From positions 682,001-746,000 of the forward strand of contig JAQFVV010006550.1 of the NCBI GenBank assembly GCA_028023455.1: a stretch of 64,000 bases of DNA. Direction: 5' to 3'. Numbering within the stretch: position 1 is the first letter of the stretch; the number at the start of each line of letters is the position of its first letter. This DNA is from Epiperipatus broadwayi (lineage: Eukaryota > Onychophora > Udeonychophora > Euonychophora > Peripatidae). Shown here piece by piece: positions 1-11,823 of this stretch. The notes under the pieces are model-generated. The model was not told the DNA's origin. It saw only the letters and a program-made list of their open reading frames with translations, and ran no database searches. The translations under genes and the position numbers were made by a program.

Positions 1-268
1 TCATGACAATCTCCCTTTAACAATAAATATAGAAATACACCTTTATCTATGAAGTAATATATTTATATAGACACTAAAGATTGCAACTTGACTACAGAAA
101 GTGAAATTATTAATACAAAAAAAGTTTAAATGAACTCATTAAACAGGTAAATATAAGCTGCTCTGAAAGCAAACTAACAGTCAATTACAATTTTGAAGAG
201 ATGCTCTAACTATGTATTACTTAGATAATAAAGGTAATAATGCTCAAGGATATATATATATATATATG

Positions 269-720
269 TTTATGTAAACAAAAATACACTTGTTCGGAGG
301 TTTTGGTAAAGCTCCATCTATTGATCATAAATGCAAGTGATAGCAAGTTACGTGATTTATAACTTGTTTTTGTTTTTCATAATATGTAGCTTTAAAGGTT
401 TTTGCAATGATATATATTGCAGAGGCTTTGACTATGTGGTGAAACTGAACTGATATCTGACCCATGCAGCTATCTGGCTTGTTAGGCTGGGTTTGAAGAC
501 ATTACGTGTCTGAAAAATTCATGCTTGCAAACTGATAGGAACTTGTTGCATAAGCGCTTGGAGTTAAGGTTTAGATTTAGTTTCTAGCTCTATCGATAGC
601 AAATTAGCTTGAAATCAGCTGATCTGAAGGTGTGCCAATGAAAGTGATAGTGAATTCTGACTCTTTTGACATTTATGTAAACAAAAATACGCTTGTTTGG
701 AGGTTTTGGTAAAGCTCCAT
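269..720 (+). repeat. Dispersed repeat family D, copy 1
   Basis: A 49-bp segment ending in GGTAAAGCTCCAT occurs twice in direct orientation, at 269-317 and 672-720, bracketing about 350 bp. The stretch from about 540 to 720 is also found in reverse complement at 60,891-61,055, so this is a dispersed family. In both locations the GCTCCAT end lies beside a (TA)n run. I see no ORF and no match to a known class. The 1-268 stretch before it holds only a short (TA)n run. Confidence 0.6.
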
Positions 721-728
721 GTATATAT

Positions 729-1106
729 ATATGTAATTAAAGAGAAAGGATTTTCACTTTTAATATATGCACTGTACTGATGTTATAATATCTCAACAAT
801 GTCATGTTAAGTACTGAGAATATTTTCAAACTTGAACCAAAGATAGAGACTTTTGAAAAGATAAGAGTTGCTGTCTTATCTTAAACCTACATTTTAATTA
901 TGCAAACCAATCTGAAGTGTTTTCAGATTAGCCTATGTAATTAGAATGTAGGTTTAAAGATAAGATGAACACACTTATCTTTTCAAAAGTCCCTATCTTG
1001 TATTTGAGTTTGAGAATATTCTCAGTACTTAACATGACATTGTTGAGATATTATAACATCAGTACAGCACAGGTATTAAAGGTGGACATCCTCTTTAATT
1101 ACATAT
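729..1106. repeat. 378-bp near-perfect palindrome (foldback family B)
   Basis: The sequence reads almost the same on both strands across its whole length. The outer ends are ATATGTAATTAAAGAG and its reverse complement, and the centre lies at about 919, where AATCTGAA and TTCAGATT face each other over a 4-nt loop. There is no spacer, so this is one long hairpin rather than two terminal repeats around an interior. No ORF or ribozyme core is visible. It may be a foldback MITE; a small-RNA hairpin precursor is an alternative. I saw no second copy in the window. Confidence 0.85.
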
Positions 1107-1133
1107 GATCTCTGTGCTTAACAAATTAATTTG

Positions 1134-1137
<4 letters not shown>

Positions 1138-1221
<84 letters not shown>
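1138..1221. repeat. (TA)n microsatellite
   Basis: About 84 bp of uninterrupted TA dinucleotides. Shorter TA runs lie at 251-267, 721-732 and 1686-1711. Confidence 0.98.
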
Positions 1222-1223
<2 letters not shown>

Positions 1224-4200
1224 AATGATCCATAAATCATTTTAATATACTTTAAAAACAACACAGCAAAAAGTGTAATAACTAGTATAAAATTAAAAAA
1301 AGAATTTAAGCATTTTTAAAGCTATTAAATCTATATTTATTCATATATTTTACATTTAAGAATATTGGTTTTAAAATTAAAATATTTTAAGTGTTTAAAT
1401 ATATTCTATATAAAATAACAGAAAAAGATGTATAAATGTACTTACCATTTATTATTAATAATTTATCTTTTTTGGCTTTCTAAAAATGAGAATCCTTTAA
1501 TCACTCAGAAGGATCTTTAAGACTTAGATCAACTTCCATATATTTAGGGAATTATTCTTTCTTAATAAAATTGACATTAATTATTATAAATTTGTTTTAA
1601 AATATTTATTTTAGTAATATTTTTCAGGTGGGAAAACAAAATATGATGCTTAACTGACTTGGATCAGTTTATACACACATGCATTTATATATATATATAT
1701 ATATATATATTGAAGCAGATCTGATGCTCAGATTCTACTTTACAGCCCAAATCCAATCTCCTACCATCCAACTATATTCAAACCCACTTTCACACACGTA
1801 TATACATATTTAATAATACATATATTTTTTTTACTTAGTATTTTTAACACAAATCATGTAAACACTTATGTATTTTAATCTAAAAATATTTTTTATTTAA
1901 TAATATTCTCATGTGCATACGGGCATAAATAATAAATCTATATATATTTCTGTGTAGGAGATTGTGAATAAAATAGTATAGTTATGTTATATATAAAGTA
2001 TCATATATGTAACTTATTATTTTTCATATGTAATTTTTTAGCCAGAAATGATGCAATCCTGTTAAAAAGTCTTTCAAAAACACTTACCCGGAAGACCTCC
2101 TTAGATAAAAGTAAAAGATTACAATTTTGTAATAATAAAATAAACCCATTAGTGGAAATTTTGTCCATGCTAGCTTGTTTTAAAACATAAGATATATTTT
2201 AAAACAATCGTTCGAGAAACTGATAACAGAATTGAATTGTTTCAAAAGTCTTACCAGATAAGATAATACCCGGTTAAATGATTCCAGATGTACAGTAAGT
2301 GCTTAAACTGCCTCAGGTCCAGCAGTAGTTGCTAGGTCACATCATCAAAATAAAAGTTTAAATACAGCTGGATTTGAATCCAAAGGAAGAGGAGACCACA
2401 AAATTATGATGTTGCTATACATAATCCACGTCTGATTTAATTCCCACCCAATGTGCAGTGAGTAGGGGAAATTTCACCTTTCCCTCCATTCTGATATGCT
2501 TTTCCCATAAGTGAAGCTCTGCATCCCATACTGATGAACTTTATATGTATATTTCCCATAAAAGTGAAATGCTACTGACCATATAATAACACTACCCTAG
2601 ATCTAGTGAACCAATACCGATGAACTGACTCATATTAAAATTGCTTATCCAGATAGCAAGGTAAAAAGAACTTTAGCCACACGTAACTCTCAAATTCTGC
2701 CTTCTCTGTAATATTTATTATATTTTCCAATCATATATTAACTGACTTCAAATATGTAATTCTTATAACTCTATATAACTAATCACTATTAAGCCTCTTA
2801 TAAAATGTCTTCTTTTTTGTCTTTTATTTCCAAGCAGCAAATAATTTTTGTTTAGATTTATGTATTTATATTTTAAAAAGAAATGCTAATAATATGTCTA
2901 AAATCGCCAGCATATAATTTATTTTCATTTTCACCACCCATCAATTATCGGGTAATTAACTTATAACTTAATCAAAACAAGTCTTACTCGACTTGCCCAG
3001 GTGCTCGTGATTTTAGATAAACAAACTAATTATTTTTTATGTTTACTGTAGAAAAACAGATTGACATCTGTTTCATAAAAATTTTCCATTCTAAATAATG
3101 TGCTATCTCTTATTATTAAATTATATTATATATGTAAAACCCATCATAGCTATTACCACCATATATTTATTTTGTATTAATTTATATAAGGGCATTTATT
3201 AACTGAGATTAATATTTATTAAATGTGTGGGAAGTTATGAATAACATTAAGTAACATAAAGTAAGGGGTGGGATCTTCAGATCTTAGCTTTATATTTAAT
3301 TAAGATTGGTATCCATGTTTGTTTAACAAAGAAACCATACCATTATGCCGGGTATTTCACAATTTATGGGCAGTAAATAAGTTTAGATAATCTTTAAAGT
3401 TATAGTTATATTGTATTATTAAGTGTTGTGTGCATACAGGCCACTTCATCATATTTTCATGCTTCTCTCTCACATGGAGAAATTCGCTAAATTGAGCCCC
3501 ATCATTGTTTCTCAATGTTCTTGAACCAGGCTGTAAAACCACCCTGGGGACATATTTTGTCATATGTGTGTGCTTTATACGGGAATCGCTCTGGAAAAAC
3601 CAGAACGATAAAGACCACCCTTCGTCTCAACACTGATTCTGCCTACGTTTGCAGAGGAAATCAGTAAATTTCATTAATAAAATTCATGAAGCACTCCCGG
3701 ATCCATAATTGGACCACCCCAATCTGCCGCCATGCATGCACCGCTTTTCAGTGTATTATTAGTTGCCCAGGAATAGCCATAAGTTGTAATGCGATGATTT
3801 CTCTAAACAGACATATATTTCCATTAGTTTACTATGCGTATCAAGGCGATAAATTTATTATCATTTATATAATTATTCATTATCCACCATGCACATTAAT
3901 TATTTACAACTCAAATTAATAAGAATATTAAATAAAATAAATGTAATATTTGCTTGTAAAATTATTTTCTTTTTAAATCAAGTTAATTCTCTTTTCGTCT
4001 CTCCGGGGGTGTAATAGTATTTTAGTAATATATTTCCAATAGCGCTAATTTCTTAATCCATATACATATATTATTGGCATAGCCGCAAATATCAATTTAT
4101 TGTTAAAAATCTGAATTCTATATATATAATACTATTGAGGCTAATGTCGGATAAATAACCCGACATAATTTATTTATTGTTAATATAATAAATTTTAAAC

Positions 4201-4602
4201 TATATACCTCAACTCTTGAATTATTGCTTTCTTTTATTTAATTTAATATCCATTTATTATTTATGCTCCATATGACTAGATGAACTCCGCTAAATATATA
4301 ATTAATATGCTAAGTCACGAGCCTTCGTTGCTCCCAGATTATAGTGTTTTAAGTTAGTCTATCATTAAAATTTAGCCTAGAGTCTTTTTGTGTCTCTGAT
4401 GAGCGATGCCGGTGGTGAGAAGTAAATTAAATCAGTATCATCAGGATTGTTGTTCATAATGTTATAGATCTGGGAAATAGGCAAATAGGGCAGAGTTCAA
4501 GAGTGTTCCTGATTTATGTATCTTGCGCACGATTTGATTCGATGTACTTTTCCCTAGATGCTAGATCTTGTTACATGAACATACAAATCCGATCAGCACA
4601 AT
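1222..4602. other. AT-rich intergenic stretch, no recognised feature
   Basis: I find no recognisable coding region, repeat family or RNA here. Short open frames around 1984-2190 and 3686-3919 have AT-rich, low-complexity composition and no family features. A CTGATGAG at 4397 resembles part of a hammerhead but lacks the other core parts. Confidence 0.5.
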
Positions 4603-4626
4603 ATATATATATATATATATATATAT

Positions 4627-6291
4627 TGTACCTATATTGATATAGGCACATATAATTTTATCTAAAATTATATTATTAAAATAATCGTTCATAAAAGAAA
4701 AACATAAAATTAAACATTGAAGAGTTTATTGCAGTTTGTTTTAGAAAAGGATAAGAATCAAATAGTTTTCTAGCGTTAGTTTTGAAATAAAAAAGCTACA
4801 ATTAATTAATCAGAAAGGGAGAGGGGTGTTTCATTAGAGAAATTAAACTAAGGGTTATAAAAGGAAGTAAAGAGTTTTTATTAGTATTCGTAAAAATATA
4901 ATTTAAAAAGTTAAAACATACAAATCTCTTTTCATTCAAGTTTAATTAAAGAAAAAATAATGTTAAAACTAAATAGTAAATTGTATTAAAAATATATGTG
5001 CGTATATATGTGCGATTTGTAAATAAATAAAAATGTATGCGAAATAAAAGAAGATTATCATTAAAAACACGGCAATGGTTATTAATAAAATAAAACAACA
5101 CGTTTATCAAATGATTATCACCGGAAATATTTCGACAACATGTTGCAGATATAAATAGACTTTTTTATCGGACAGTGAATCAGTTCACAAATTAATTGAG
5201 TGAGTGCAGTTCACAAATTAATTGAATCAGTTGAGTTAATTATACCCAGAAACAAAATGCAGTGCTGAGAAGATTTTGGGAATTCACACCTTTCCACAGC
5301 CTAAAAAGTCCGATGAAAACAGCAAGATCTGCCCGTGAAATAATGTCAACGTAACAACTTAGAAAATCTCCATCAGTATCTAATTGTCTCCAATAGTAAT
5401 AATCGTGAATAATAAGGAAACTTGTCAAGGAAACGTCCCAGCTGGCTGGAAGCATTCATACTGGAAACATTCACACTGGAAGAAACAACAAACAAGAAGA
5501 AAACAAAGTGCTAAATCTACATTCAAAATCCTAGGTAAAACATTTGCTTATTTTCGTTTATACTGTAATAGCCATTGCATTTCATTAATTCATACGAATC
5601 TTTCTAGAGTCTAATTATATGAACTCTATATCATACATAAATGAACTATTGATGTGTGTGATTAAATTTCAAATGCTATGTAGTCCTTTATTATCATTAT
5701 TATGTGTGTGCATGAGTTAATATGTGCGTGATCCTTATATCAATATTATTAGTCAAAGTAGATAAATTCCCAGTGTTCTGTTATGAAAATATTCAAGAAT
5801 ATTTAAACTATTTAGAATGTTAATTTAAAATATGCGTGTGTTTTATTAGAAGTATAAAATGTTTAAATTTAGTAAATAAATGTTAGTTAATAAATTATCT
5901 TTAAAATTAAACTTTATTTGTCGGTCAATTCTTTTTAACAAATTCTTTTATCAATTCTTTTAACCACTAATTAAGTATAATCTATTAGTGATTACAAACA
6001 ACTGAGCTAGTCATGGATTTAGGCGTTGAGTTAGTGGCCACTGTTCAAAGTGCGTTGTCTATTCTTTTAGTATTCTTTTAGAATAAGCAGCTGGCACCCG
6101 TGGTTATACACAAACAAAAAAAGTGCTTTGGATGTGGTGTTCAACTCAACAGCTGAGAAGAAGCTATGTCCTGGAAATGTAATGTTAGTTATATACTTTA
6201 TAGCTATCGTTTGGGCATACATACTCTCCGAGTATGTTCTTCTCTGCCTAAGAGACCGGTGTTTCGAATGTACATATTCGAAAATGGTTCA
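4627..6291 (+). repeat. 5' long terminal repeat
   Basis: The LTR runs from TGTACC to ...GGTTCA. It contains a TATA box (TATAAATAG near 5150), which fits a U3 promoter, followed by two copies of a CAGTTCACAAATTAATTGA unit just downstream at about 5178-5226. It is 13 bp shorter than the 3' copy, mostly because of a small duplication in a TCAATTCTTTTT region near 10,100. Open frames on either strand inside the LTR occur in both copies and look fortuitous. Confidence 0.85.
5150..5158 (+). promoter_or_regulatory. TATA box of the LTR promoter
   Basis: TATAAATAG is the clearest TATA element in the LTR. It is conserved in the 3' LTR near 9320 and sits about 520 bp from the LTR start, so the transcript would begin near 5180. 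Confidence 0.45.
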
Positions 6292-6293
6292 AA

Positions 6294-6314
6294 TGGCTTT
6301 ACCCAATGTGGGCC
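6294..6314 (+). promoter_or_regulatory. Putative primer binding site
   Basis: Two bases after the LTR end a TGGC...CCCAATGTGGGCC stretch begins. It resembles the complement of a tRNA-Lys 3' end (TGGCGCCCAACGTGGGGC) with a small insertion after TGGC. Position and TGG start fit a PBS; the exact tRNA is uncertain. Confidence 0.4.
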
Positions 6315-6658
6315 GAACTTGTCATAAATGACAGTTAATTAAATACTTTGTTCTTATTGAAAATAAAAATCTAGAAAGTTAAATTACATATGTAAAAGTG
6401 TTTTAATTTAAAAAAAAAAAAAAGAATTGACCAAAATTTTTTTTTCGAAATGAAAAGAGATTTTGACATTTATGCTATCAAATCAGAGTCAATTAGATGT
6501 TATGGGCAGAGTTAAAGCATTAAGATCGGGTAGTGAAAAGGACTAAAAGGGTGGAGTTAGCGTGAGTTTCCATCTTAGTAAGAAAAAATAAATAAATAAG
6601 TCGTATTTAAATTTAGTTTAACATAAGCGCTAGTACTTTGAAATTGAAATTTTTGAAA

Positions 6659-7414
6659 ATGGATCCGAAAGAAAGCCCAATATATTTTAAAAATCCCCAG
6701 TTAGTAGAAAAGGAGAAAGAAGAAGTATCTGAGATGCGAATGATGATGAAAATGATGATGAATATGATGGAAGAAATGCGTCAAGAAATTAAACAAAGTC
6801 AACAAGAATTGTATCAGCAAAGCCAACAAGAGCTCAAAGAAGAACTCAAAGCAGAATTGAAGGCAGAAATTAGTCAGGTTAAAACAGAAATTAAAGAACT
6901 CAGAGCAGAAGTAAGAGAAATAAGATGTGAGATAATGGTAAAGGTAGAGAAGAACCAAGAAGTTATAGAGTTAGATTTAATTAAAGAAAGTCAGGAAGTT
7001 GAAAAGGAAGTTGAGGTGATAAAAGACATAGAAATTGAATTAGAATCAGATAGCATTGTGATAAATAAAGTAGACACAAATGTAGATCAAGAAATAGAAG
7101 AAAAACATAAGTTCAAGGTAGTAGATAGTGTAGAAAAGTTTTTACAAAAATTTAAAAAGGTTAAAGTAAACGTTCGCATTCGCTGTAGACGTAGATTTAA
7201 AACAAAGAGAAAGCGTAGAAAAAAATATTCCCAGATTGAAGTAATTCGGAGTTTGTCTAGGTATAAAGGTTTTCTGAGTTACGAAGTCGAAAACAGAATG
7301 GAAAGAGAAAGAGATAAAGCAATAAAATATAAAAGCAGAACCGATAAGAGAGTAAAGTTAGTTTATATTATAGAATTTGTAGAAAGAACAAAGGAGCCGC
7401 CGGACATAGTGTAA
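6659..7414 (+). CDS. Gag-like protein, coiled coil plus basic domain
   Basis: The 251-aa protein starts at the ATG at 6659 (MDPKES), following GAAA; a longer frame opens upstream only with TTG. Residues about 15-100 form a predicted coiled coil rich in Glu, Gln, Lys and Met, with repeated QQEL and AELKAEI units. Residues about 100-160 are acidic. Residues about 165-200 are strongly basic (RCRRRF, KRKRRKKY) and could bind nucleic acid. There is no CCHC zinc knuckle and no retropepsin motif. Its position after the 5' LTR and primer site, as the only ORF in the element, makes it a likely structural Gag-like product. I do not recognise the family from sequence alone. The frame is intact, consistent with recent insertion. 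Confidence 0.6.
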   Translation: MDPKESPIYFKNPQLVEKEKEEVSEMRMMMKMMMNMMEEMRQEIKQSQQELYQQSQQELKEELKAELKAEISQVKTEIKELRAEVREIRCEIMVKVEKNQEVIELDLIKESQEVEKEVEVIKDIEIELESDSIVINKVDTNVDQEIEEKHKFKVVDSVEKFLQKFKKVKVNVRIRCRRRFKTKRKRRKKYSQIEVIRSLSRYKGFLSYEVENRMERERDKAIKYKSRTDKRVKLVYIIEFVERTKEPPDIV

Positions 7415-8776
7415 GAGTTAGTAATCGGGTGGAATAGTAAAGGAAATAAACAAAAAGGACCGGAAATGGACTATGAGTCTAATATAATTATTTTGACATA
7501 GGTGAAAAGCCTGAATTAGAATTTCGCTATTTAAAATGATGGATTGTTTTGTCAAATAATAATAACGGAGGCTTCGCAAAATAAAAGATTTTTTTTTCTC
7601 CACGCACATATTAATTAAGGAAATGCTCGTAAATAAACAGTTCAAATAAATAAAAAATCAATAAAATCAAGTTAAATAAATGGGTCAAATTAATGATATA
7701 AAAGTAAAGTTGTAGATTTAAATAAATGAAAAGATAACGGAATTTCTAGAATAAAATTAAGTTAGTCAAATAGATATTTGTATAATGATGAATTGTAATA
7801 AAGTAAAACAGTTTTTTTTCTCTCTGAGTACACGTACGTTAATATACAAGGTAAACAAATGTTTAAAAAATAATATTGTAATATAAATAATATTCATAAG
7901 AGTTTAGAATAGTATTGTAAGATTAAATAAAATAAAAGTTTTTTTTTTTTTTTAGAATATATGCACGTAAATAAAGAAGTTAAAGTAATTGTTTAAAAAA
8001 TAATAGTGTAATTAAATAAATATATAAGATAATGTTCGTATGGGTTTAAAATAAGTATCGTAAAACTAATATTTAAAATGTTCGTACTGGTTTAAAAATA
8101 ATATTGTAGGATTAGTGATAAATAATATAAAGTCAATCTAAGTTATATTAGGAGTGTATAAGGGTTCGAATCTAAAGGGATGAGGGTAGTATTGAAATAA
8201 GTTAGATAAGGATTAAGTTTAAAGCTCTCGACTGGATAAATTCTAGTACCCGCAACGGATTGGCCGGGATCATTCCTCTTTTAAAAAGCGCACTGGCAAC
8301 AACCAGAGTAAGTCGTAAGTCACTTTTCAGGGGAGAATCCCCATATCTCGTACCTCGTTTTCCAAAGCGTAAGTCGGAAATGGACAGTTGAAAATTCCTG
8401 CCATTGCAGCTGCTTAGTCAAAGTCCGATCAAGAGAATCGGCAATCGTTTTCCAGGGCATAAGTCGGAAATGGACAGTTGAAATTCCTGCCATTTGCAGC
8501 CACCTTTTCTTAGTCAAAGTCCGATCAAGAGAATCGGCAGCCGAAGCTTCGTTTATAAAAGATCCCTGTGCCACAAATTTAGTTTGTCCTCATGGTCATT
8601 ATCCAGGACGAACATTGTAAGCAATGTTACCAGCATAGAAAGAAGAAAAGCATAATTGGAGATTGCCCTTAGCATGGAAAAGGAAAAGATACCAAAAAGC
8701 AAACTTAGAAAGAATAATAAATTAAGATTTAATGTTGTCAGAGATAAAATGGTCAAAAATGACGCATTTTACTCTC
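7415..8776 (+). other. Non-coding interior of the LTR element
   Basis: No pol-like frame is visible. The stretch holds A- and T-rich low-complexity sequence and, at its 3' side, a duplicated ~90-bp unit. It may be the remains of deleted pol sequence or a packaging/structural region. Confidence 0.5.
8356..8540 (+). repeat. Tandem duplication of a ~90-bp unit
   Basis: Unit 1 (8356-8445) and unit 2 (8446-8540) both contain CGTTTTCC, AAGTCGGAAATGGACAGTTG, CCTGCCATT and GTCCGATCAAGAGAATCGGC. The last motif holds an inverted CCGAT/ATCGG pair, so each unit may form a small hairpin. Confidence 0.75.
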
Positions 8777-8790
8777 AAAAGGAAGGGCAG
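8777..8790 (+). promoter_or_regulatory. Polypurine tract
   Basis: AAAAGGAAGGGCAG lies 5 bp before the 3' LTR, the expected place for plus-strand priming. Confidence 0.65.
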
Positions 8791-8795
8791 TGTAA

Positions 8796-10473
8796 TGTAC
8801 CTATATTGATATAGGCACATATAATTTTATCTAAAATTATATTATTAAAATAATCGTTCATAAAAGAAAAACATAAAATTAAACGTTGAAGAGTTTATTG
8901 CAGTTTGTTTTAGAAAAGGATAAGAATCAAATAGTTTTCTAGCGTTAGTTTTGAAATAAAAAAGCTACAATTAATTAATCAGAAGGGGAGAGGGGTGTTT
9001 CGTTAGAGAAATTAAACTAAGGGTTATAAAAGGAAGTAAAGAGTTTTTATTAGTATTCGTAAAAATATAATTTAAAAAGTTAAAACATACAAATCTCTTT
9101 TCATTCAAGTTTAATTAAAGAAAAAATAATGTTAAAACTAAATAGTAAATTGTATTAAAAATATATGTGCGTATATATGTGCGATTTGTAAATAAATAAA
9201 AATGTATGCGAAATAAAAGAAGATTATCATTAAAAACACGGCAATGGTTATTAATAAAATAAAACAACACATTTATCAAATGATTATCACCGGAAATATT
9301 TCGACAACATGTTGCAGATATAAATAGACTTTTTTATCGGACAGTGAATCAGTTCACAAATTAATTGAGTGAGTGCAGTTCACAAATTAATTGAATCAGT
9401 TGAGTTAATTATACCCAGAAACAAAATGCAGTGCTGAGAAGATTTTGGGAATTCACGCCTTTCCACAGCCTAAAAAGTCCGATGAAAACAGCAAGATCTG
9501 CCCGTGAAATAATGTCAACGTAACAACTTAGAAAATCTCCATCAGTATCTAATTGTCTCCAATAGTAATAATCGTGAATAATAAGGAAACTCATCAAGGA
9601 AACGTCCCAGCCGGCTGGAAGCATTCATACTGGAACCATTCATACTGGAAGAAACAACAAACAAGAAGAAAACAAAGTGCTAAATCTACGTTCAAAATCC
9701 TAGGTAAAACATTTGCTTATTTTCGTTTATACTGTAATAGCCATTGCATTTCATTAATTCGTACGAATCTTTCAAGAGTCTAATTATATGAACTCTATAT
9801 CATACATAAATGAACTATTGATGTGTGTGATTAAATTTCAAATGCTATGTAGTCCTTTATTATCATTATTATGTGTGTGCATGAGTTAATATGTGCGTGA
9901 TCCTTATATCAATATTATTAGTCAAAGTAGATAAATTCCCAGTGTTCTGTTATGAAAATATTCAAGAATATTTAAACTATTTAGAATGTTAATTTAAAAT
10001 ATGCGTGTGTTTTATTAGAAGTATAAAATGTTTAAATTTAGTAAATAAATGTTAGTTAATAAATTATCTTTAAAATTAAACTTTATTTGTCGGTCAATTC
10101 TTTTTATCAATTCTTTTTAACAAATTTTTTTATCAAGTCTTTTAACCACTAATTAAGTATAATCTATTAGTGATTACAAACAACTGAGCTAGTCGTGGAT
10201 TTAGGCGTTGAGTTAGTGGCCACTGTTCAAAGTGCGTTGTCTATTCTTTTAGTATTCTTTTAGAATAAGCAGCTGGCGCCCGTGGTTATACACAAACAAA
10301 AAAAGTGCTTTGGACGTGGTGTTCAACTCAACAGCCGAGAAGAAGCTATGTCCTGGAAATGTAACGTTAGTTATATACTTTATAGCTATCGTTTGGGCAT
10401 ACATACTCTCCGAGTATGTTCTTCTCTGCCTAAGAGACCAGTGTTTCGAATATACATATTCGAAAATGGTTCA
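8796..10473 (+). repeat. 3' long terminal repeat
   Basis: It matches 4627-6291 with about 20 substitutions and a 13-bp length difference. Most substitutions are CG against TG or CA (for example CACG/CACA, GGATGTGG/GGACGTGG, AATGTTAG/AACGTTAG). It ends at GGTTCA and passes straight into (TA)n. Confidence 0.85.

Positions 10474-10538
<65 letters not shown>
10474..10538. repeat. (TA)n microsatellite flanking the LTR element
   Basis: TA/CATA repeats continue the array seen at 4603-4626, indicating that the LTR element inserted into a TA microsatellite. Confidence 0.9.
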
Positions 10539-10542
<4 letters not shown>

Positions 10543-10627
10543 TAAAAGTATATATAATGTTTATATAATTATTTTGTTGGTTTTACAAAGCAATATTTAA
10601 AAATTAGAATGAATATTATGATGACAA

Positions 10628-10895
10628 TTTGCATAATTTGGTGCATTTGGTAGTGAGTGTAAGTTTGGGATTGGGATATCCCAGGATCATCTACGGTGGT
10701 TACAGGTCTTGTATTCAATCTTCTTAAGAACTCCTAAGCAATAAAGCCATACATTTTTCTACCCTTCTTGGGGGGCCATAATAGGTAGAGCATCTGACTT
10801 AGGATCAGAAAATCACAGGATCGATTCTGATACTTGGAGGTCTGGGTTTAAATGTCATATGAATTTCTGAGCAATAAAGGCATATGCATTTTTTA
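10628..10895 (+). repeat. Two tandem SINE-like units with a tRNA-like head
   Basis: The second unit begins with a tRNA-like segment (10,770-10,838) with an A-box-like TAGGTAGAGCATC, a perfect 5-bp anticodon stem TCTGA/TCAGA around CTTAGGA, and a B-box-like GGATCGATTC. It ends in GAGCAATAAAGGCATA before an A/T-rich tail. The preceding unit ends in the related AAGCAATAAAGCCATA, so the two are diverged copies in tandem. It is SINE-like rather than a functional tRNA because the acceptor stem does not pair. Confidence 0.5.
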
Positions 10896-11352
10896 AAATT
10901 TTGTATAATGCAAAACCCATCTTCAATTTTTTTTTTTTAAAAAATTATATATTAGTTAATTTTTTTTTTATAAAAATTTTTTTTTTAAAACAGAACTTTA
11001 CCAAAATTTTTCTAAAAAGAAAAAGTATAACACTATTTGCAATACATTTGAAAGCGCCGAAAACTACTTATAGATGATGTATCATTTGCATTTGCAGTAT
11101 AAACTTGTATATTTGCTACAAATCCACAATGATGGCTTCATATGAAATTGACTATTAGAGTTTCATGAAATGTGAATAAAAGAAACATTAATAATGATTT
11201 TTTCATTTATCAATTCAAATTATTTTTCAAATGCTTTATCAAAATCAAAAAAAAAAAAAACAAGCTTTCATTTTTCATTTTTTTTAAATTGTCAAATATT
11301 TATCATACTTACATTCATTCAAAACTCTGTCAGACACTTTATTTGTGTTAAC
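10896..11352. other. Intergenic, poly-A/poly-T rich
   Basis: Homopolymer-rich sequence with no feature I can support. Confidence 0.5.
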
Positions 11353-11506
11353 CCACTAAACATCACATGATCACCATTCTTTTTATTTACACAAGCTATT
11401 TTGACAGAAGCAAAACTCTCCATATAATAGCATCCCTCAGTACAAGCCAGAGTAATCATTGGCTGCAGGAAGGTTTGTGCATAAAATCACTATGTAGTGC
11501 CCACTC

Positions 11507-11565
11507 ATCCAATATACCCACACTAGTTTCTAGCTTGTGGATTTCATCAGTCAGGAGCTTTGTAT
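11507..11565 (-). ncRNA. Hammerhead ribozyme core, family A (decayed site)
   Basis: Read on the minus strand: CTGATGA at the core, stem II AATCC..AAGCT, GAAAC, a two-nucleotide TA loop, then GTG where GTC is expected, enclosed by outer ATACAA/TTGGAT pairing. The G at the cleavage position should abolish self-cleavage. Confidence 0.55.
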
Positions 11566-11764
11566 CTGAGAGCAATGAACCTAAGTTTTATGATCTAATG
11601 TGATCCTCCAGCAACCATCTTCTATTTTCTTAGGTAATAAGCTTGAATTGAAAACATTATTATGTTTTCATTTTGGACTCAAAGATTTATAGTTAGTTAA
11701 GAAGGTAAAAGATAGCTGTTTCAAGGTTGCATTAGATCCTAAGGTCTAGGTGCAGTGCTTTCAG

Positions 11765-11823
11765 ATCCCAAACTCCTCACTGATGAAATCCACAAGCTCA
11801 AAACTTATCTGGGAATATTGGAT
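11765..11823 (+). ncRNA. Hammerhead ribozyme core, family A (decayed)
   Basis: CTGATGA is intact (from 11,780), but GAAAC has become CAAAAC and GTC has become ATC. This is the inverted partner of the copy at 11,507-11,565. Confidence 0.5.

Larger units (their letters stand above)
4627..10473 (+). mobile_element. LTR retrotransposon, gag-like ORF only
   Basis: Two direct repeats of about 1.67 kb (4627-6291 and 8796-10473) begin with TGTACC and end with CA. They enclose a 2.5-kb interior holding one Gag-like ORF (6659-7414). No protease, reverse transcriptase, RNase H or integrase reading frame is visible, so the element is probably non-autonomous, although its gag alone could be useful in trans. 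A primer-binding-like site follows the 5' LTR and a polypurine tract precedes the 3' LTR. The whole sits inside a (TA)n run, so a 4-bp ATAT target duplication fits but is uninformative. About 20 differences between the LTRs make it young. Confidence 0.85.

Noticed and set aside
4397-4440. CTGATGAG followed by GATGCCGGTGGTGAGAAG, a possible hammerhead
   Set aside because: No GAAA after a stem II and no paired stem I or UH site; only the first motif is present.
5240-5614. Overlapping open frames on both strands of the 5' LTR (also 9409-9783)
   Set aside because: They recur only because the LTR is duplicated, have no family features and end at LTR-internal stops.
6638-6658. Upstream extension of the Gag-like ORF
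   Set aside because: The extension starts at TTG; the first ATG is at 6659.
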